Both the position numbers and the translations under genes were made by a program. Source: Notamacropus eugenii (taxonomy: Eukaryota > Chordata > Mammalia > Diprotodontia > Macropodidae). Taken from it: a stretch of DNA of 64,000 bases. This document shows, piece after piece, positions 13,110-24,420 of the stretch (the stretch's first letter is position 1; every line of letters begins with the position of its first letter). The stretch is taken from NCBI RefSeq assembly GCF_028372415.1, contig NC_092876.1:63268885-63332884 (forward strand), in the 5' to 3' direction. The notes beneath the pieces are model-generated. The model saw only the letters and a program-made list of their open reading frames with translations, was not told the DNA's origin and ran no database searches.

Positions 13110-13272
13110 GACCTGAGTGAGTACAATGCCACTGCAGTCAAAAGCCCGACCAACACAGTGACCGTACAGGGACTCAAAGCGGGCACCATCTATGTCTTCC
13201 AGGTGCGAGCACGCACCGTTGCGGGCTATGGGCGCTACAGTGGCAAGATGTATTTCCAGACGATGACTGAAG
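13110..13272 (+). CDS. EPHB2: EPHB2 exon 7: end of second fibronectin III repeat
   Basis: First EPHB2 coding exon in the window. EPHB2 is a single-pass receptor tyrosine kinase for ephrin-B ligands, used in contact-dependent axon guidance, synapse formation and tissue boundary sorting. The 163-bp exon follows an acceptor ending ctcggcag and stops before gtgaga. It opens on a complete codon and ends one base into the next. It encodes DLSEYNATAVKSPTNTVTV through GYGRYSGKMYFQTMTE, the last strands of the second extracellular fibronectin III repeat. The wording agrees with mammalian EPHB2, not EPHB1, B3 or B4, as I recall those proteins. The ligand-binding, cysteine-rich and first FNIII exons lie left of the window. 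Assignment is near certain; the exon number is inferred by counting back from the last exon. Confidence 0.97.
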
Positions 13273-14780
13273 GTGAGACAGATCCTTCACTGACAGAAGT
13301 CCGCAAAGAAGGGCCTGGGAGAGAAGGCCTTGAACACATGGGAGAGAGAGCCATAGACAGCAGTTTTCCCAGGAGCCCTGGCCTGGCAATGAAACTTGGG
13401 CAGGGCTGTCTGAGTCTGGACACTGTGAGACTGAAAGAGGGAAGGGATTCCTTAGACAGATCAGGGAGACTCAGGACATCTGGGTGCAAGCCCCTCACCC
13501 TCCCAGAGTCTCCAGGGTGCAGAGTAAAAGACGCTGGGCTCCTTTCCTAGTTCGACTGTTAATCACTTTGGGAAATAATACTTTTCCAAACCACAGTTTC
13601 CACATCTGTAGAATGGACAGACTGATCTAAATAATCCCTAAGGCCCTTTCCTGCTCTGACATTTATGTTCTAGCAGTCTGAGTTCTAAGGCCCCTCCTCC
13701 CCAAGCTCTGATATCATATGTTCTAACATCCCTTCAAGTACTGACATTCTATGTTCTAAGGACCCTCCTAGCTCTTGACATTATGTATGCTAATACTCTG
13801 TGTTCTAAGACTCCTTCCAGGCTCTGATATCCTATATTCTAACATCTCTTCCTGCTCTGACATTCTCTGTTCTAACAGCCTGTATTCTAAGCCATCCTCA
13901 AGCTCTGATATCCTTTGTTCTAACAATCCTTTCCATTCTGACATTCTATGTCCTAATACTCTGGGTTCTGAGCCCTTCTCAAACTTATGATATCCCTTTT
14001 CACTGACATTTTATGTTCTAAGGACCCTTCTAGCTCTGACATTATATATTCTAAATATTCTAACATCCCTTTTTAATTCTAACATTCTATGTTCTAGAGA
14101 CCTTTCCCACTCTCATGTTCTGTGTTCGAAGGACCTTCCTAGCTCTGACATTCTGTGTTCTAAGAGCCCCTTCAAGATCTAAAAGTCTGAGTCCAAAATT
14201 ATATGAAGGAATAAGTCATTAATGACTTATCTATGTGACTCTCTACCAAGTGCCTGGTGTGGTAGGTGAACACAGAGTCAGGTCAAATCAACAAGCATTT
14301 ATTAAACACCTGCTATGTGCCCTGTAAGAACTGTGCAAAGAAAAGGGAAAGATAATTAATCCCTGCCCTTTGGGAGTTCACAACCTAGTGTGGGAGACAA
14401 CGTGCAGACAATCATGTACAAACAAGCTGTATATAGGATAAATTGGAGGTATCCTGACCTGGCCTCAAAGAACTTGTAGTCTAGTGGGAAAGACAAGATA
14501 TCTGATAGGATAATAAGATGTGATGATTTCCCTAATGCCCTAAGAACTCAGAAGAGGAACAGATGACTGAGGTCTGTCGTCATGGAAGGTGTTTCCAAGT
14601 TGCACGGCTCACTTTAAGTGGCACTGGGGTCAGGAGTCAAGGGAGAAGGAGGGGGGAAACAAGACTATTGATCGATTGCCCTGGAAGAGCTCCCAGTATG
14701 ACCCAAGGGAGGGGAAGAGGAGAAGTTGATGGAGCTGTGCTCCCACACATCCTAATGAATCATCTCATGTCCTTCCCCAG
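13273..14780 (+). other. EPHB2: EPHB2 intron 7
   Basis: A 1.5-kb intron. It holds a SINE-B tail running into an inverted 33-bp repeat array (13,560-14,190), then an ancient interspersed repeat starting with 'caacaagcatttattaaac' (14,283-14,500). No exon is visible. Confidence 0.85.
13640..14190 (-). repeat. Inverted 33-bp repeat array continuing from a SINE tail
   Basis: About 16 degenerate monomers read on + as ctctgacattctatgttcta and variants, the reverse complement of the other arrays. Immediately left (13,560-13,640) is a SINE-B 3' portion (ccacatctgtagaatgga), so the array extends the SINE tail without a break. Confidence 0.88.
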
Positions 14781-14889
14781 CTGAGTACCAGACAAGCATC
14801 CAAGAGAAGCTACCTCTGATCATTGGCTCATCCGCGGCAGGGTTGGTCTTCCTCATCGCTGTGGTTGTGATTGTCATCGTGTGTAACAG
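14781..14889 (+). CDS. EPHB2: EPHB2 exon 8: transmembrane helix
   Basis: A 109-bp exon between ttccccag and gtgcgc. It enters in phase 1 and leaves in phase 2. It encodes the short membrane-proximal stretch AEYQTSIQEKLPL, then the membrane span IIGSSAAGLVFLIAVVVIV and a basic stop-transfer start VCNR that is completed by the next exon. The hydrophobic run of about 24 residues without charges is the only membrane segment of the receptor. The Arg codon at the exon end is split, which makes the number of arginines after the membrane depend on the next acceptor choice. Confidence 0.97.
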
Positions 14890-16382
14890 GTGCGCCTCCC
14901 CCCGCCCTGGCCCCTTCCGTCTGTCCACCCGAGTGCCGGGCTCTGTCTCTCTGTCTAGGCACTACAGGTATGCCTCCTCCCTGGGGTTCATCAGCCAGCC
15001 TTAGAACAGAGCAGGCATTTGTCTACAAGGTGTTGTCAAAATGCTACCCACCCCCCACCCCCAAAAATACCAAGTGCACAGCACTTTCCCAGCCTTTACT
15101 TCCTCCAAGGGGATTAAATTAAATGGCCTGTCAAATGACTGAGGCTCTAAAGGTGATGATGGATGATCCTTTGATCATCCCCCTCCCCCAACTGACCCAT
15201 TATTGGTGTCTGAAATTCTTCCATTAGAGATTTATTTCTTTGGGTTGGACATTGGACTTCTCTCTGAAAAAAGCAAAGGCTTCACCAAGAGGGGAAATAT
15301 GCTATGTCCCTGGAACCAATTGGTGGAAATTACTGGGAGGGAGATTTTCTAACAGTCAGAGCTATTTTCAAGTGAAGTGAGTGTTTCCTTTGGGGGGTAG
15401 CGAATCCCTGGTCACAGTAGCTCTTCACAAAGAGGCTAAGAGGCCTTTTATCAGGGGAGACTGGAGGAAGAAATTTGGGCTTTGGGTTAGTGTTAGACTC
15501 CGTGGCCTCCAAGTTCCTGTCCAGCTCTGAGATTCTAGGGTTCTTGCACTATAATAAGCATAAGCTGGTCAGATTGCTGTCCCAAAGGACAGGCGGCAGA
15601 AAGATCTGGTCACAGGATGGCTCTGTGACCCTGGGAAAGTAACTTTACTAATCCTTTCTGGGCCTCAGTTTCCTCATTTGTAAAATAAGGGGATTTCTAA
15701 GGCCCATTCTAACTTACTAAAGGGCCCATCCTCTCAATCAATCAATAGACACTTATTAAACACCTACTATGTGCCAGGCACCATCCTACTCCCAGATGCT
15801 GTGGGTAGTGATTCCATCCAATTCATGTAAGTACAATGTAAGTTATTTGAGAGCATTTCAGTTTTTGTGTCTCCAGCACTGTGCCTGGCACATAGTAGGA
15901 CATGCATAGAGATTGCACGCGTGATTTCATGGGTCTAGGCAACTCCCCTGACCAGTGTAGATTGGCACCCTCTCTTCAAGGTGCAGAGAAGCTATGCTCG
16001 TTGAATAGAGGTACTGGGGTGCTACCAAGGCCCTGGCTTCCAGAAACTTGTAGGACAGACAGATAGATAAGGGTTGATAAAGGAGGGCATGCTCCTTGAC
16101 AGAGCCTTCCTTGGTTTGAGGAGGAGAGGATGAGACCAGAGGAAAGATGGCAGGTTAGGCAGAAACCAGAGGGGAAGGAGATTGGGTGGCAGGGGAATGG
16201 CTGGGAAAGGAGAAAGAGTAGCCCATTCCTGGGGATGGAAGGCCTGGGTAAAGGGGTGATGGTGGAGGGAGGAGGGTGCTGGAGCCTGAGTAAGGGGCCT
16301 TGGGAGGCTCTGCCCACCACACCCCCCAGGCTAAGGCTCCCAGCCTCCTCCTGATCGCTTCAGCTCATGGTTTTTGTTCCAG
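14890..16382 (+). other. EPHB2: EPHB2 intron 8
   Basis: A 1.5-kb intron. It has SINE-B fragments near 15,490-15,540 and 15,600-15,720 and an L2/MIR-like piece at 15,735-15,905. The right end turns purine-rich. The acceptor at its end is a tandem cagaag. Confidence 0.8.
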
Positions 16383-16450
16383 AAGGCGGGGGTTTGAGCG
16401 TGCCGACTCCGAGTACACCGACAAGCTACAGCATTACACCAGCGGCCACA
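16383..16450 (+). CDS. EPHB2: EPHB2 exon 9: juxtamembrane segment with NAGNAG acceptor
   Basis: A 68-bp exon after tgttccag and before gtatgt. It completes the Arg-rich stop-transfer motif (RRR) and encodes GFERADSEYTDKLQHYTSGH, the proximal juxtamembrane region. The acceptor is cagaag, two AGs three bases apart. Use of the second AG shortens the exon to 65 bp, removes one Arg and keeps the frame. The exon ends one base into Met, which is completed by exon 10. The tyrosines here precede the two regulatory tyrosines encoded in exon 10. Confidence 0.96.
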
Positions 16451-16539
16451 GTATGTATCCGCCAGCCCTCAAAGGGGCCTCCAGGGGGACGTGGGATCCC
16501 ATGGTACCTCTGGTCTCAGTGAGAGCCTTTGAGGAGATG

Positions 16540-17300
16540 GGAGTTGGGGAGGCGTGAAGATGGGGCTGGAAAGGGGTGGGAGAGCAGGAAGGTAAGCAGA
16601 GATGGAGGCTAGGTGTTCCAAAGAGGCCAAGATGGTAGGAGAGATGAGCAATCAGAGGAGGTGGACGCAGTGTAGTGGGGATGATAGACCAAAACAGGAG
16701 AAGGAGAGAGACAGAGACAGAGAGAGAGAGGGGATGAAGAGATGAATAAAACGAGCTGGGTGTTCAAAAGTGAACTGCAGAGGGAGTGGGGAGAAAAGTG
16801 AGGGGACTGGAGGTTAAAGATGGGGCAAAGAAGGGAGCAGATAAAGGTACAGAGTAGACAGAGACAGGAGTAAGGAGAGGTGGTAGAGAGAGCATGGGAA
16901 GGTGAGCAAGGAGGGGCAGAGGTGGGCTTATTGGGGAACAGGGCCTAGGAAATCAGAAGGGAAAGAAGCCCAGAAGGTAAGTTGAGGAGGAGGCTGGAAA
17001 GGGATCAGAAACCTGAGCAGGGGATGGGGCAAGAAGGTGAGCAGGGAAGGGAATGGGAGAAGAAGCACATGAGATAAATGTGTAAGAGCTTAGGACGTAG
17101 TTGGGAAGGGAAATTAGAACCCAAGGAAAGAAGGAGAGAAGAAGATGAAGGGGGAGGAGTGGAAGGGATGCAGTGGAGGGACCTGGGCCTAGGGAGGTGA
17201 ACACAGGACAGTGTAGAGATAAGATGAGGCACACCTGAGATCAGGGGAGGTAGAGAGTGAGCAGGGAAAAGGAAGCTGAGAGGGGCTGATGTGAGGCCCA
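16540..17300 (+). repeat. Long purine-rich stretch
   Basis: About 760 bp with strong G/A bias on the + strand (for example gagagagacagagacagaga). Not a simple repeat. Confidence 0.8.
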
Positions 17301-18539
17301 GACCAGTGAGCAGAGGAAGGCTTCCCAGCTTCCTGTTCTCCCTGCAGTTCGGGCCCAGAGGCCAAGGACAGCCTGGGCTCTCCAGTTGGGGGTGCCTTCT
17401 TTTCCTTGCCCCCTAGGGTTCCAGCTCCAACCTTTCTCTGGACTAGGAAGGAGAACGGCAATGTCTCCATTGCCCTCCCTCCATGTGGGCCCCCATTCCA
17501 ATAATATATTCCTCTTTTGAGGGGTGCCTGGCAGCCAGGTTAACCACAGGGCTTTTCTGTTCTGACCACATGAAAAATAGCTGGCCCTCAAGGACCTTAG
17601 AGGTGACAACTTTCCTTTCTAGATATTCAGTAGCTGAGGAGGTAAGGGCTTCAGGATCTACCAAGGTTGCATCTCCCTAACCATTGTCTCATTAGATGGT
17701 GGCTATGGGGCATAGGCTAAAAGCAGGGATAGTGGTCTGGGAAGGCCCTTCTATTCCAAGGGCCCCGAGGTTCGGTGAACTAGGCCATCTCCACTACATT
17801 CTAAGGCTAAGTGGCAGTCAAAGTAGTGATGGTGGTTTGAATCACCTGTTATATAGCACCTTCCATGTCTCCCTGAAAGTAGTTTGCTGCATCTGCTAAG
17901 AGTGATGACTTAAATTTTAACTTCACATTTTTTAACTCCAAGCTGTTCATTCTTTTCCTGAGTATTTATAACAGCTTCACCAACAATGTATCAGTATTTC
18001 TGTTTATGGAAAGAATTTTGGTTTGGTCTATTTTATTTGTTTTTTGAAAGAAGAGCATTGGGGATATATGTAGAAAGGCAAGTCAGCTCTTGCTCTCAAG
18101 AAAGTTCCATTTAGGAACTGCCTGTTCATAAACACAGATAAAGGCGACGATGGGGAGGGAAAGAATGACAAATCATTAAGAGAGAAGGAATGACAGATAA
18201 AGCAGATTAATGGGGAAAGCATCATCCTGTTCCATATAGTAGGAAAGCACTTTCATTTCATACTTCCCTATCTTTACAAAGGTGTTATTTATATAGAAAT
18301 GTTTTAGTTCTATTTCCCTCACAAAGAACATACAAATTATACTTTAAATCAGCCTGCCTACTTACTAATTTAAGAAGCATCCACAAATGTGAACATTTGA
18401 TAAATCATTTTTATGTAAGCTGGATGGTTGGTACAAAATAGAACTTTTTACAAATGAAAATTTAAAAAGAGCTGGCCCATTTGTGATTAAAATATCACAC
18501 AGTTAGAACTTAACTTAAAGCAATGTCCTTAGAAAGAAC

Positions 18540-18880
18540 CCTAACCTGGGAATCAAGGCACCTGGGGCCTCAGCCCACTTTTGCTACTTCCTTCCTGTGT
18601 GACCTTAGGGAACTTACATACCCTCTCTGGCCCCAGTTTCCTGATCTATAAAATGGGGAACAATTCTAGATGACAGATACTTGACCTAAAGTCAGGAAAT
18701 CTGGGCTTAAGTCCTGTTAGCCCAATGCCCTTAGGCAAAACAAAGATAGTTCGCCTCTCCAAGCCTCAGTTTCCCCATCTGTAAAATGAGTAGAATGGTA
18801 TTTGTATTTCTGGGAATGAATTAGTATGATCAAGGGATGTTTAGATGAAACCATGCACATGAAATACTTTGTACCTTAAA
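18540..18880 (+). mobile_element. Two tandem SINE-B copies
   Basis: First 18,540-18,665 (ctaacctgggaatcaaggca ... tataaaatggggaacaattc), second about 18,675-18,880 (agtcaggaaatctgggctta ... cccatctgtaaaatgagtag). Confidence 0.7.
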
Positions 18881-19839
18881 AAAGGATGTATGCAAATATA
18901 ACACATGACTAGGTATGGTGGGGGTCAAAGACATCAGAGTGCTGTGGGAATGTTGGAGTTGGAGAGTATCAGAGAAGGATCACTGGAGGAAACAGCTTGG
19001 AGAACATTCTAAGTATAGTTTATGTGAATGCTTAGAGGTGAGAAATAGAATTCAGAGGGCAGCTGGTAGCTGGTTTAGCTGCAGTGTAAAGTACGCAAAG
19101 AGAAATACTGGGATGGAGTCCAATGAAATTCATATTTAATTTAATAATTAATATCTGTAAAGCACTTAGCGCAGGGACTGACACTCAATAGGTGCTTAAT
19201 AAATGCTGAATTCACTGGGAAGAAAGCCTGGCTAGGCAAGTTAGAGCTAGAATGAAGGACTTTAAAGGCCAGGCAGAGGATTTTTTCTTATTCTAGAGGC
19301 AGTCCTGGGTCCCTCAAAGTTTTGAACAGGAGAGTAGCATGATCTGCAGCCAACCAGGGATTTGGCAGTTGTGTGGAAGTTAGAGGGGAGCAAGGAGAGA
19401 ATGGTGGTGGTCATCATAGTGAAGAGCATCATTACTACATCAGGAGGCAATTACAGTTGCCAGATGAAAAGCAGTGAGCCCCTTCAGACGCCCAATCCAG
19501 CCCTTGTCACATCCCATGACTGTGCCTGCCGTTTATATCGAGGACGATGAAGGGATGGCTCTGCTCGGTCTCGAGTCAGCAAAGATCCAGTAGCATTTGC
19601 CATGCTCGGGTTAACTGAGGCACAAATTCAGGCTTGTGTGTTTTGTGAAGGAGTTTCAGTGAGTCAAAACAAGAAGTGTTTACAGAATTAAACCTTCAGT
19701 CATGGAGAAAAAAAATCACAGTCGTAGAATGTGAGATCTGGAAGGAACAAAAGATCGTGAAGTGTTAGAACATAGAAGGATCTGGGAAAGACTTAAGAAC
19801 ATGGAGTGTCAGTGCTGGAAAGGACTTACAACACAGAAT

Positions 19840-20348
19840 GCCAGCCAGGCAGGTGGCACACACCTGAAATCCTGGCTACAAGGGCTATTGTTACCGTTTG
19901 CTCATTTTCAGTCCTGTCTGACTCTTCATGACCCCATTTGGGGTCTTCTTGGCAAAGATACTGGCATGGTTTGCCATTTCCTTCTCTAGCTCATTTGACC
20001 AATGAGGAGGGTGAGGCAAACAGGGTGAAGTGACTAGCCCAAGGTCACACCGCTAGTAAGTGTCTGAGGCCAGATTTAAACTGAGGTGGACTTAAGTCCA
20101 GGCCTATCCATTGTGCTACCTAAGGAGGCTGGGGCTGAAGTCGATCAAATATCCACATTGCTTGGCGCCAATATGGTGAGCCTTCAGGGTCTAGGGGCCA
20201 CCATGCTGTCTCGGGAGAGAGAAACTGGCCCAGGTCAGAAACAGACCAGGTCAAAGCTTCTGTACCCATCAACAATGGTATCGGGCCTGTGAATGACCAC
20301 CATACTTTCAGCGTTGGCAAGATAGGGAGACCCAATGTCAAAAGTAAA
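19840..20348 (+). pseudogene. 7SL (SRP) RNA retropseudogene interrupted by SINE-A
   Basis: The 5' part (19,840-about 19,885) reads ggcaggtggcacacacctga and continues to a 'cctggctaca' segment, the 7SL Alu-domain start. The rest (about 20,122-20,340) reads aggaggctggggctgaag, ggcgccaatatggtgagcc, aactggcccaggtcagaaac and gggcctgtgaatgaccacca, in 7SL order to 'agggagaccc'. A short A-rich tail follows, and acagaat flanks both ends (19,833-19,839 and 20,349-20,355), as for an L1-mobilised copy. It is diverged and split by a SINE, so it is not functional. Confidence 0.85.
19880..20121 (-). mobile_element. SINE-A inside the 7SL pseudogene
   Basis: Antisense tRNA-derived SINE: gtctgactcttcatgacccc, then 'aggcaaacagggtgaagtga' and a tRNA-like end ctatccattgtgctacct. 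It separates the two halves of 7SL. Confidence 0.85.
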
Positions 20349-20655
20349 ACAGAATATAGAATGTTAATGCTGGGAGGGATCTTAGAATATAAAGTGTTAG
20401 AGCATAGAACAACGTCGTTGGAAAGAATGTTAAGACATAGAACAACAGAACTGAGATGGACCTTAGAACACAGAATATCCAAGCCAGGGGGAAGCCTAGA
20501 ACACAGAATGTCAGAACTAGAGGGGGCCTCAGAACAATTAAAGACAGCACTGGAAGGACCTTATAATTCATCTAGTCCTCATTTTGCAGAGAAACAAATT
20601 TATATCCGTAGACAAAGTAACATTATCATCATAGCTTGTACGTATGTGGTACTTT

Positions 20656-20918
20656 GGGGCAGCTAGATGGCACAGTGGATAAAGCACTGAGCCTGGGGTC
20701 AGCAAGACTCATCTTCCTGAGTTCAAATCCGACTTCAGATAACTTCCTAGCTGTGTGACTCTGGGCAAGTCACTTTACCATGTTTGCCTCAGTTTCCTAA
20801 TCTGTAAAATAAGCTGGAGAAGGCAATTGCAAACCACTCCAGTATCTTTGCCAAAAAAACCCCAAATGGGGTCATGCATAGTTGGACACAACCGAAAAGA
20901 CTAAACGAACAAAAACAC
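20656..20918 (+). mobile_element. SINE-A, sense
   Basis: Complete copy from ggggcagctagatggcac to the A-rich end. Flanks ggtacttt / ggtgcttt look like a target-site duplication. Confidence 0.88.
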
Positions 20919-22004
20919 GGTGCTTTAGAATTTACAGAGTACTTTACAAATATTATCTCACACAATAAAGTTAGTGGAACTGCTAGAATCCAGAACCCCT
21001 ATCAGTGAGTACTTTTCCCTCTAGAAGGCCTTCACCTTCCCAGAATGATCCATACTCCAAGACCTGACTGTCTCTGAAGAGGAGACTCAGGTTTCGAATC
21101 ATATTCCCAGTAATGGTGATGGCTTAACTCTGAACCACATCCCACTCCCACACCCAGGCCACAATGCAAACAATAGCCAGGTTTTCAATCAGATTAACAG
21201 CTAAGGTTTTAGGAAGGTGGGGGCAGGGCATGCAACTGGGGAAGAGAATTTCTCTCTGTATAGCACTAACTAGCCCTTGTGGGGATTGAGTTTAGAAACT
21301 GGGCCTCGTTAGCACCAAGCTCTGACCCACCAAGCTTCTGGCCCCAGCTGGCAATTAAAGCAAGAGAGATTTTCCCCCTGTTCTGCAGGGAGAGAAGATC
21401 AAAGCCTTGGAGCTGGATACAGGCAGGTAAGCTACAGGCCTTTGCAAGGAGAGGAGTCTGCAAATCTTCTAAGGCTGAAAACCTAGAGAAGAAAGGGAAG
21501 GGTTTTTTGTTGTTTTTTTTTTGCCAGGGAGCTGACAGCAGTGCCTGGTTAGGACTAATTCAGGAGGGGAGAAACCAGGTTGACTAACTATTCCAAGGGG
21601 AGTCTCCACTCACTTCCTGACTGTGAATGCAGTCAGCCCCAGATCCAAGGGCTGGGTTCTAGAAGGAATCTCTGCCTTTTACAGCCAGTCTGTACAGCAA
21701 GAGTGAGTTAAGTTACTGACCAGCCAAACCTCAGGGATCTCCTGAGAACAGTACAGTAATACTGCTTCCTGTTTCTCTGAACACTTTACAGTTCACCAGG
21801 GGCAAAGTCCCAAGTTCAAACCCTGGCTGCTACTTACAAATTATCTCATCATAAGCAAGCAATTTTCCTTCTCAAAATTGGTTTTTCCCCTTTGTAACAT
21901 GTACGAGTGAAACAAGATGATCTCTAAGGTCCCTTTTAGCTCTGAAGTCTATAATCAAGAATCTGGATGTGAAGCCAAAATCAGCTACTTGCCTCTAGTC
22001 AAGA

Positions 22005-22238
22005 ACAACTAGGTGGTGTAGTGGATAGAGCACTAGTCCTGGAATCAGGAAGATCTGAGTTCAGATGCTGCCTTGGACACTAGTTGTGTGACCCTGGGCA
22101 AGTCACTAAACCACTATGACCCTCAGTTTCTCCATCTGTAAAAGGGATCAATAAGTATTGTAGTACTCACCTCACAGGGTCTTTTGTGATGATCAATTTG
22201 GAAGCTTTTAAGCACCACATAAATGGCAGTTGTAATTG
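22005..22238 (+). mobile_element. SINE-B (MIR/CORE-like), sense
   Basis: tRNA-like head gtggtgtagtggatagagca, core 'gtgaccctgggcaagtcact', and a 3' part with tcacctcacagggtctttt and taagcaccacataaatggca, typical of CORE-SINEs. Confidence 0.8.
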
Positions 22239-22484
22239 CGATTTTAGACTATTGCCCAGTCATGTCCAACTCTTCGACCCCATTTGAGGTTTTCTTGGCA
22301 AAGATATTGGAGTGGTGTGCCATTTCCTTCTCTAGCTCATTTGACGGATGAGGAAACTGAGGCAAACAGGGTGAAGTGACTTGGCCACGTTCACACAGCT
22401 AGGAAGTGTCTGAGGCCAGATTTGAACTCAGGTCTTCCTGACTCCAGGCCCAGCGCTCTATCCACTACACCACCTAGATGCCCC
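22238..22484 (-). mobile_element. SINE-A, antisense
   Basis: Begins ccagtcatgtccaactcttc, ends ctctatccactacaccacct. It directly abuts a sense SINE-B (22,005-22,238). Confidence 0.85.
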
Positions 22485-23399
22485 TTTTAGGTGGAGAGAT
22501 CCAAAGCAAGAGAAGTAGGACATATTGAGGAACAGAGGAGTGGATAGAATTACCCAATTTGGCCAGAGTGTAAAAGACTTGAAGAGGAGTTCACTGGTCA
22601 GTGACATGGTACAGTAGAAAGTGTTTGGAGTCAGAGGTCCTAGATTCAAATACTTATTACATGTGTGACAAATCCTTATTACTCTCTGAGACTGAGCTTT
22701 GTCATCTATAAAATAAGAGGGTTGGGAACAGATCATCACTAAGATCCCTCTTGGCTCTAACTAAGGCCCCAGTATGAGATAATATGAGATAAAACTGAAA
22801 AGGTAGATTGATGAGCACTGATGTGTGGTGAAGGGCTCTGGAGACCAGACCCCATTAGTTTGACTTTTGATCACAGATGAAGAGCTAGAAGAGACCTCAG
22901 AGGCATTGAGTTGACTCAGTGGACAGGAAGAAACCCCTGAAGATTTGGATGCATATGAGGGATCCAACCAGAGATGAAGAAGGAAACTTCTTCATTTGAA
23001 ATGAAAGATATTGGAAATTAACTTTCTCGGTTGATATAATATTTTATTCATTGATTGTAAAAAGAAATGACTTTCTCAGTGGCTATTTTTCAAAGCCTTC
23101 TTGTTTTTAGGGACATAGTTTACATTTGGTATGAATACGGGAGGCGCAAACACACCATCCCCCCCACCCCGTAAGAACTTATCCTCCACTAAAGATAAAA
23201 TATACACACTTAAAACCAGGCAATCTATGAGAAGTAACAACGTAGAAAATAAATGAAGTCGGCATGCAGGGGAGAGACATAACCCTTTGAATGGGGGGAT
23301 CAGAGAAGACACCATGGAATGCAAGCTGGGCCTTGAAGGATGGGGGAAATCTGATAACAGTCACTCTCACAAGCACAGGTTTCTTAGAACCAAAGGAGC

Positions 23400-23580
23400 A
23401 GTGTGGTATCATGGGAAGAGCCTGGATTTGGAAACTTGGATAATGTGGGTTTGAATTCTTGCCTCCAACATTTAATAGCTGTGTGAAACTCTCTGGCCTA
23501 TGGTTCCCTCATCTGTAAAATGAAGGGGTGGAATTAGATGGGATCTAAGGTCCTTTCTAGCACTAAATCCTTCTGAACAC
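23400..23580 (+). mobile_element. SINE-B with L3-like tail
   Basis: gtgtggtatcatgggaagag head, catctgtaaaatgaaggggt and tail ctaaggtcctttctagcact. Lies 290 bp before exon 10. Confidence 0.72.
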
Positions 23581-23862
23581 ACTTGACTGGATGTTGGTCT
23601 TCTGTCCTCTAGTCTCCTTCGTCCTTGCTGACTCCCTCTTCCTTGTCACCCCCACTCACTATCTTGTTCTGGGATGTGCCTTTTCCCTGGCCAGTTTGCA
23701 TAGGCTGGCATTAGGAGGACACTCAGGAATGGCTTTGCCTTGCCCAGGAGTGTCTGCCTGCAGCTGAGTGCCCCTTCCCAGCTGTCTGTCTGTCTGTCCA
23801 TCCGTCTGTCAGTGTCCACAGTTCAGTGTGACTGAGCCCTGATCTCATCCCCCCCCTCCCAG

Positions 23863-23985
23863 TGACTCCAGGCATGAAAATCTACATTGACCCCTTCACC
23901 TATGAGGACCCCAACGAAGCCGTGCGAGAGTTTGCCAAGGAAATTGACATCTCTTGTGTCAAAATTGAGCAGGTGATTGGAGCAG
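23863..23985 (+). CDS. EPHB2: EPHB2 exon 10: regulatory juxtamembrane tyrosines and start of kinase domain
   Basis: A 123-bp exon between ccctcccag and gtaggt, encoding [20 protein letters not shown] followed by the kinase N-lobe start [11 protein letters not shown]. The motif [10 protein letters not shown] holds the two conserved juxtamembrane tyrosines. In Eph receptors they hold the kinase inactive until phosphorylated, and then recruit SH2 proteins. The glycine-rich loop GAGEFG is split between this exon and exon 11. Intron 9 before it is the longest complete intron in the window (about 7.4 kb), and intron 10 after it is only 435 bp. Confidence 0.98.
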
Positions 23986-24420
23986 GTAGGTGGGTGGGGG
24001 CCTTCCCGGGCACCGTGGCCTCTGCCCTCCGGGATCCCCCTCAGTTGCTGGGAGAGTCCTTTGCAAATGTGTAGGTCTAAGGGTGGGAGGAGGACTGCCC
24101 TGGACCCCTTCTCCCCAGGGGAGTCCCAAGGGGACCAGGCTCAAGTCATCTACTTGATTTCTTATATTGGCCAAGGTTAACTCGATGAGGAGGCAATTTG
24201 TCACACCACTTCTGATCCTCCTTCTCTGGAGGTCTGGTTACTGTAGATAGAAGGGAATGTGGTCAGGGTCCTGTGTCTGAGAAGATTGGGTTGGTCTTTG
24301 GGAATGGAAAGCAACAATGTCTGTAGACCCCAGTGAGTGGAGATGACATGGAAGAGGGGACTGAGGCAGAACTGCCATCCTGTGAGTGATCTGCTGTCCT
24401 CTTTTGTCTGCCCATCCCAG

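Larger units (their letters stand above)
19725..20560 (+). repeat. 33-bp repeat array split by a 7SL pseudogene
   Basis: Diverged monomers at 19,725-19,839 and 20,349-20,560 form one array. The break is filled by a 7SL RNA copy with flanking acagaat. The right end grades into 'aattcatctagtcctcattt', the L3/MIR-like consensus. Confidence 0.82.
16451..23862 (+). other. EPHB2: EPHB2 intron 9
   Basis: The longest complete intron here, 7.4 kb. It begins with about 750 bp of G/A-rich sequence (16,540-17,300). AT-rich single-copy-looking DNA follows (17,850-18,540), then SINE-B copies (18,540-18,880). The nested 33-bp array / 7SL pseudogene / SINE-A complex is at 19,725-20,560. A sense SINE-A follows (20,656-20,918), then about 1 kb with nothing recognised (20,950-21,990), and SINE-B plus antisense SINE-A copies (22,000-22,770, 23,400-23,580). 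Confidence 0.8.

Noticed and set aside
20086..20292. Short frames around 20.1-20.3 kb
   Set aside because: Explained by the SINE-A and 7SL pseudogene sequence.
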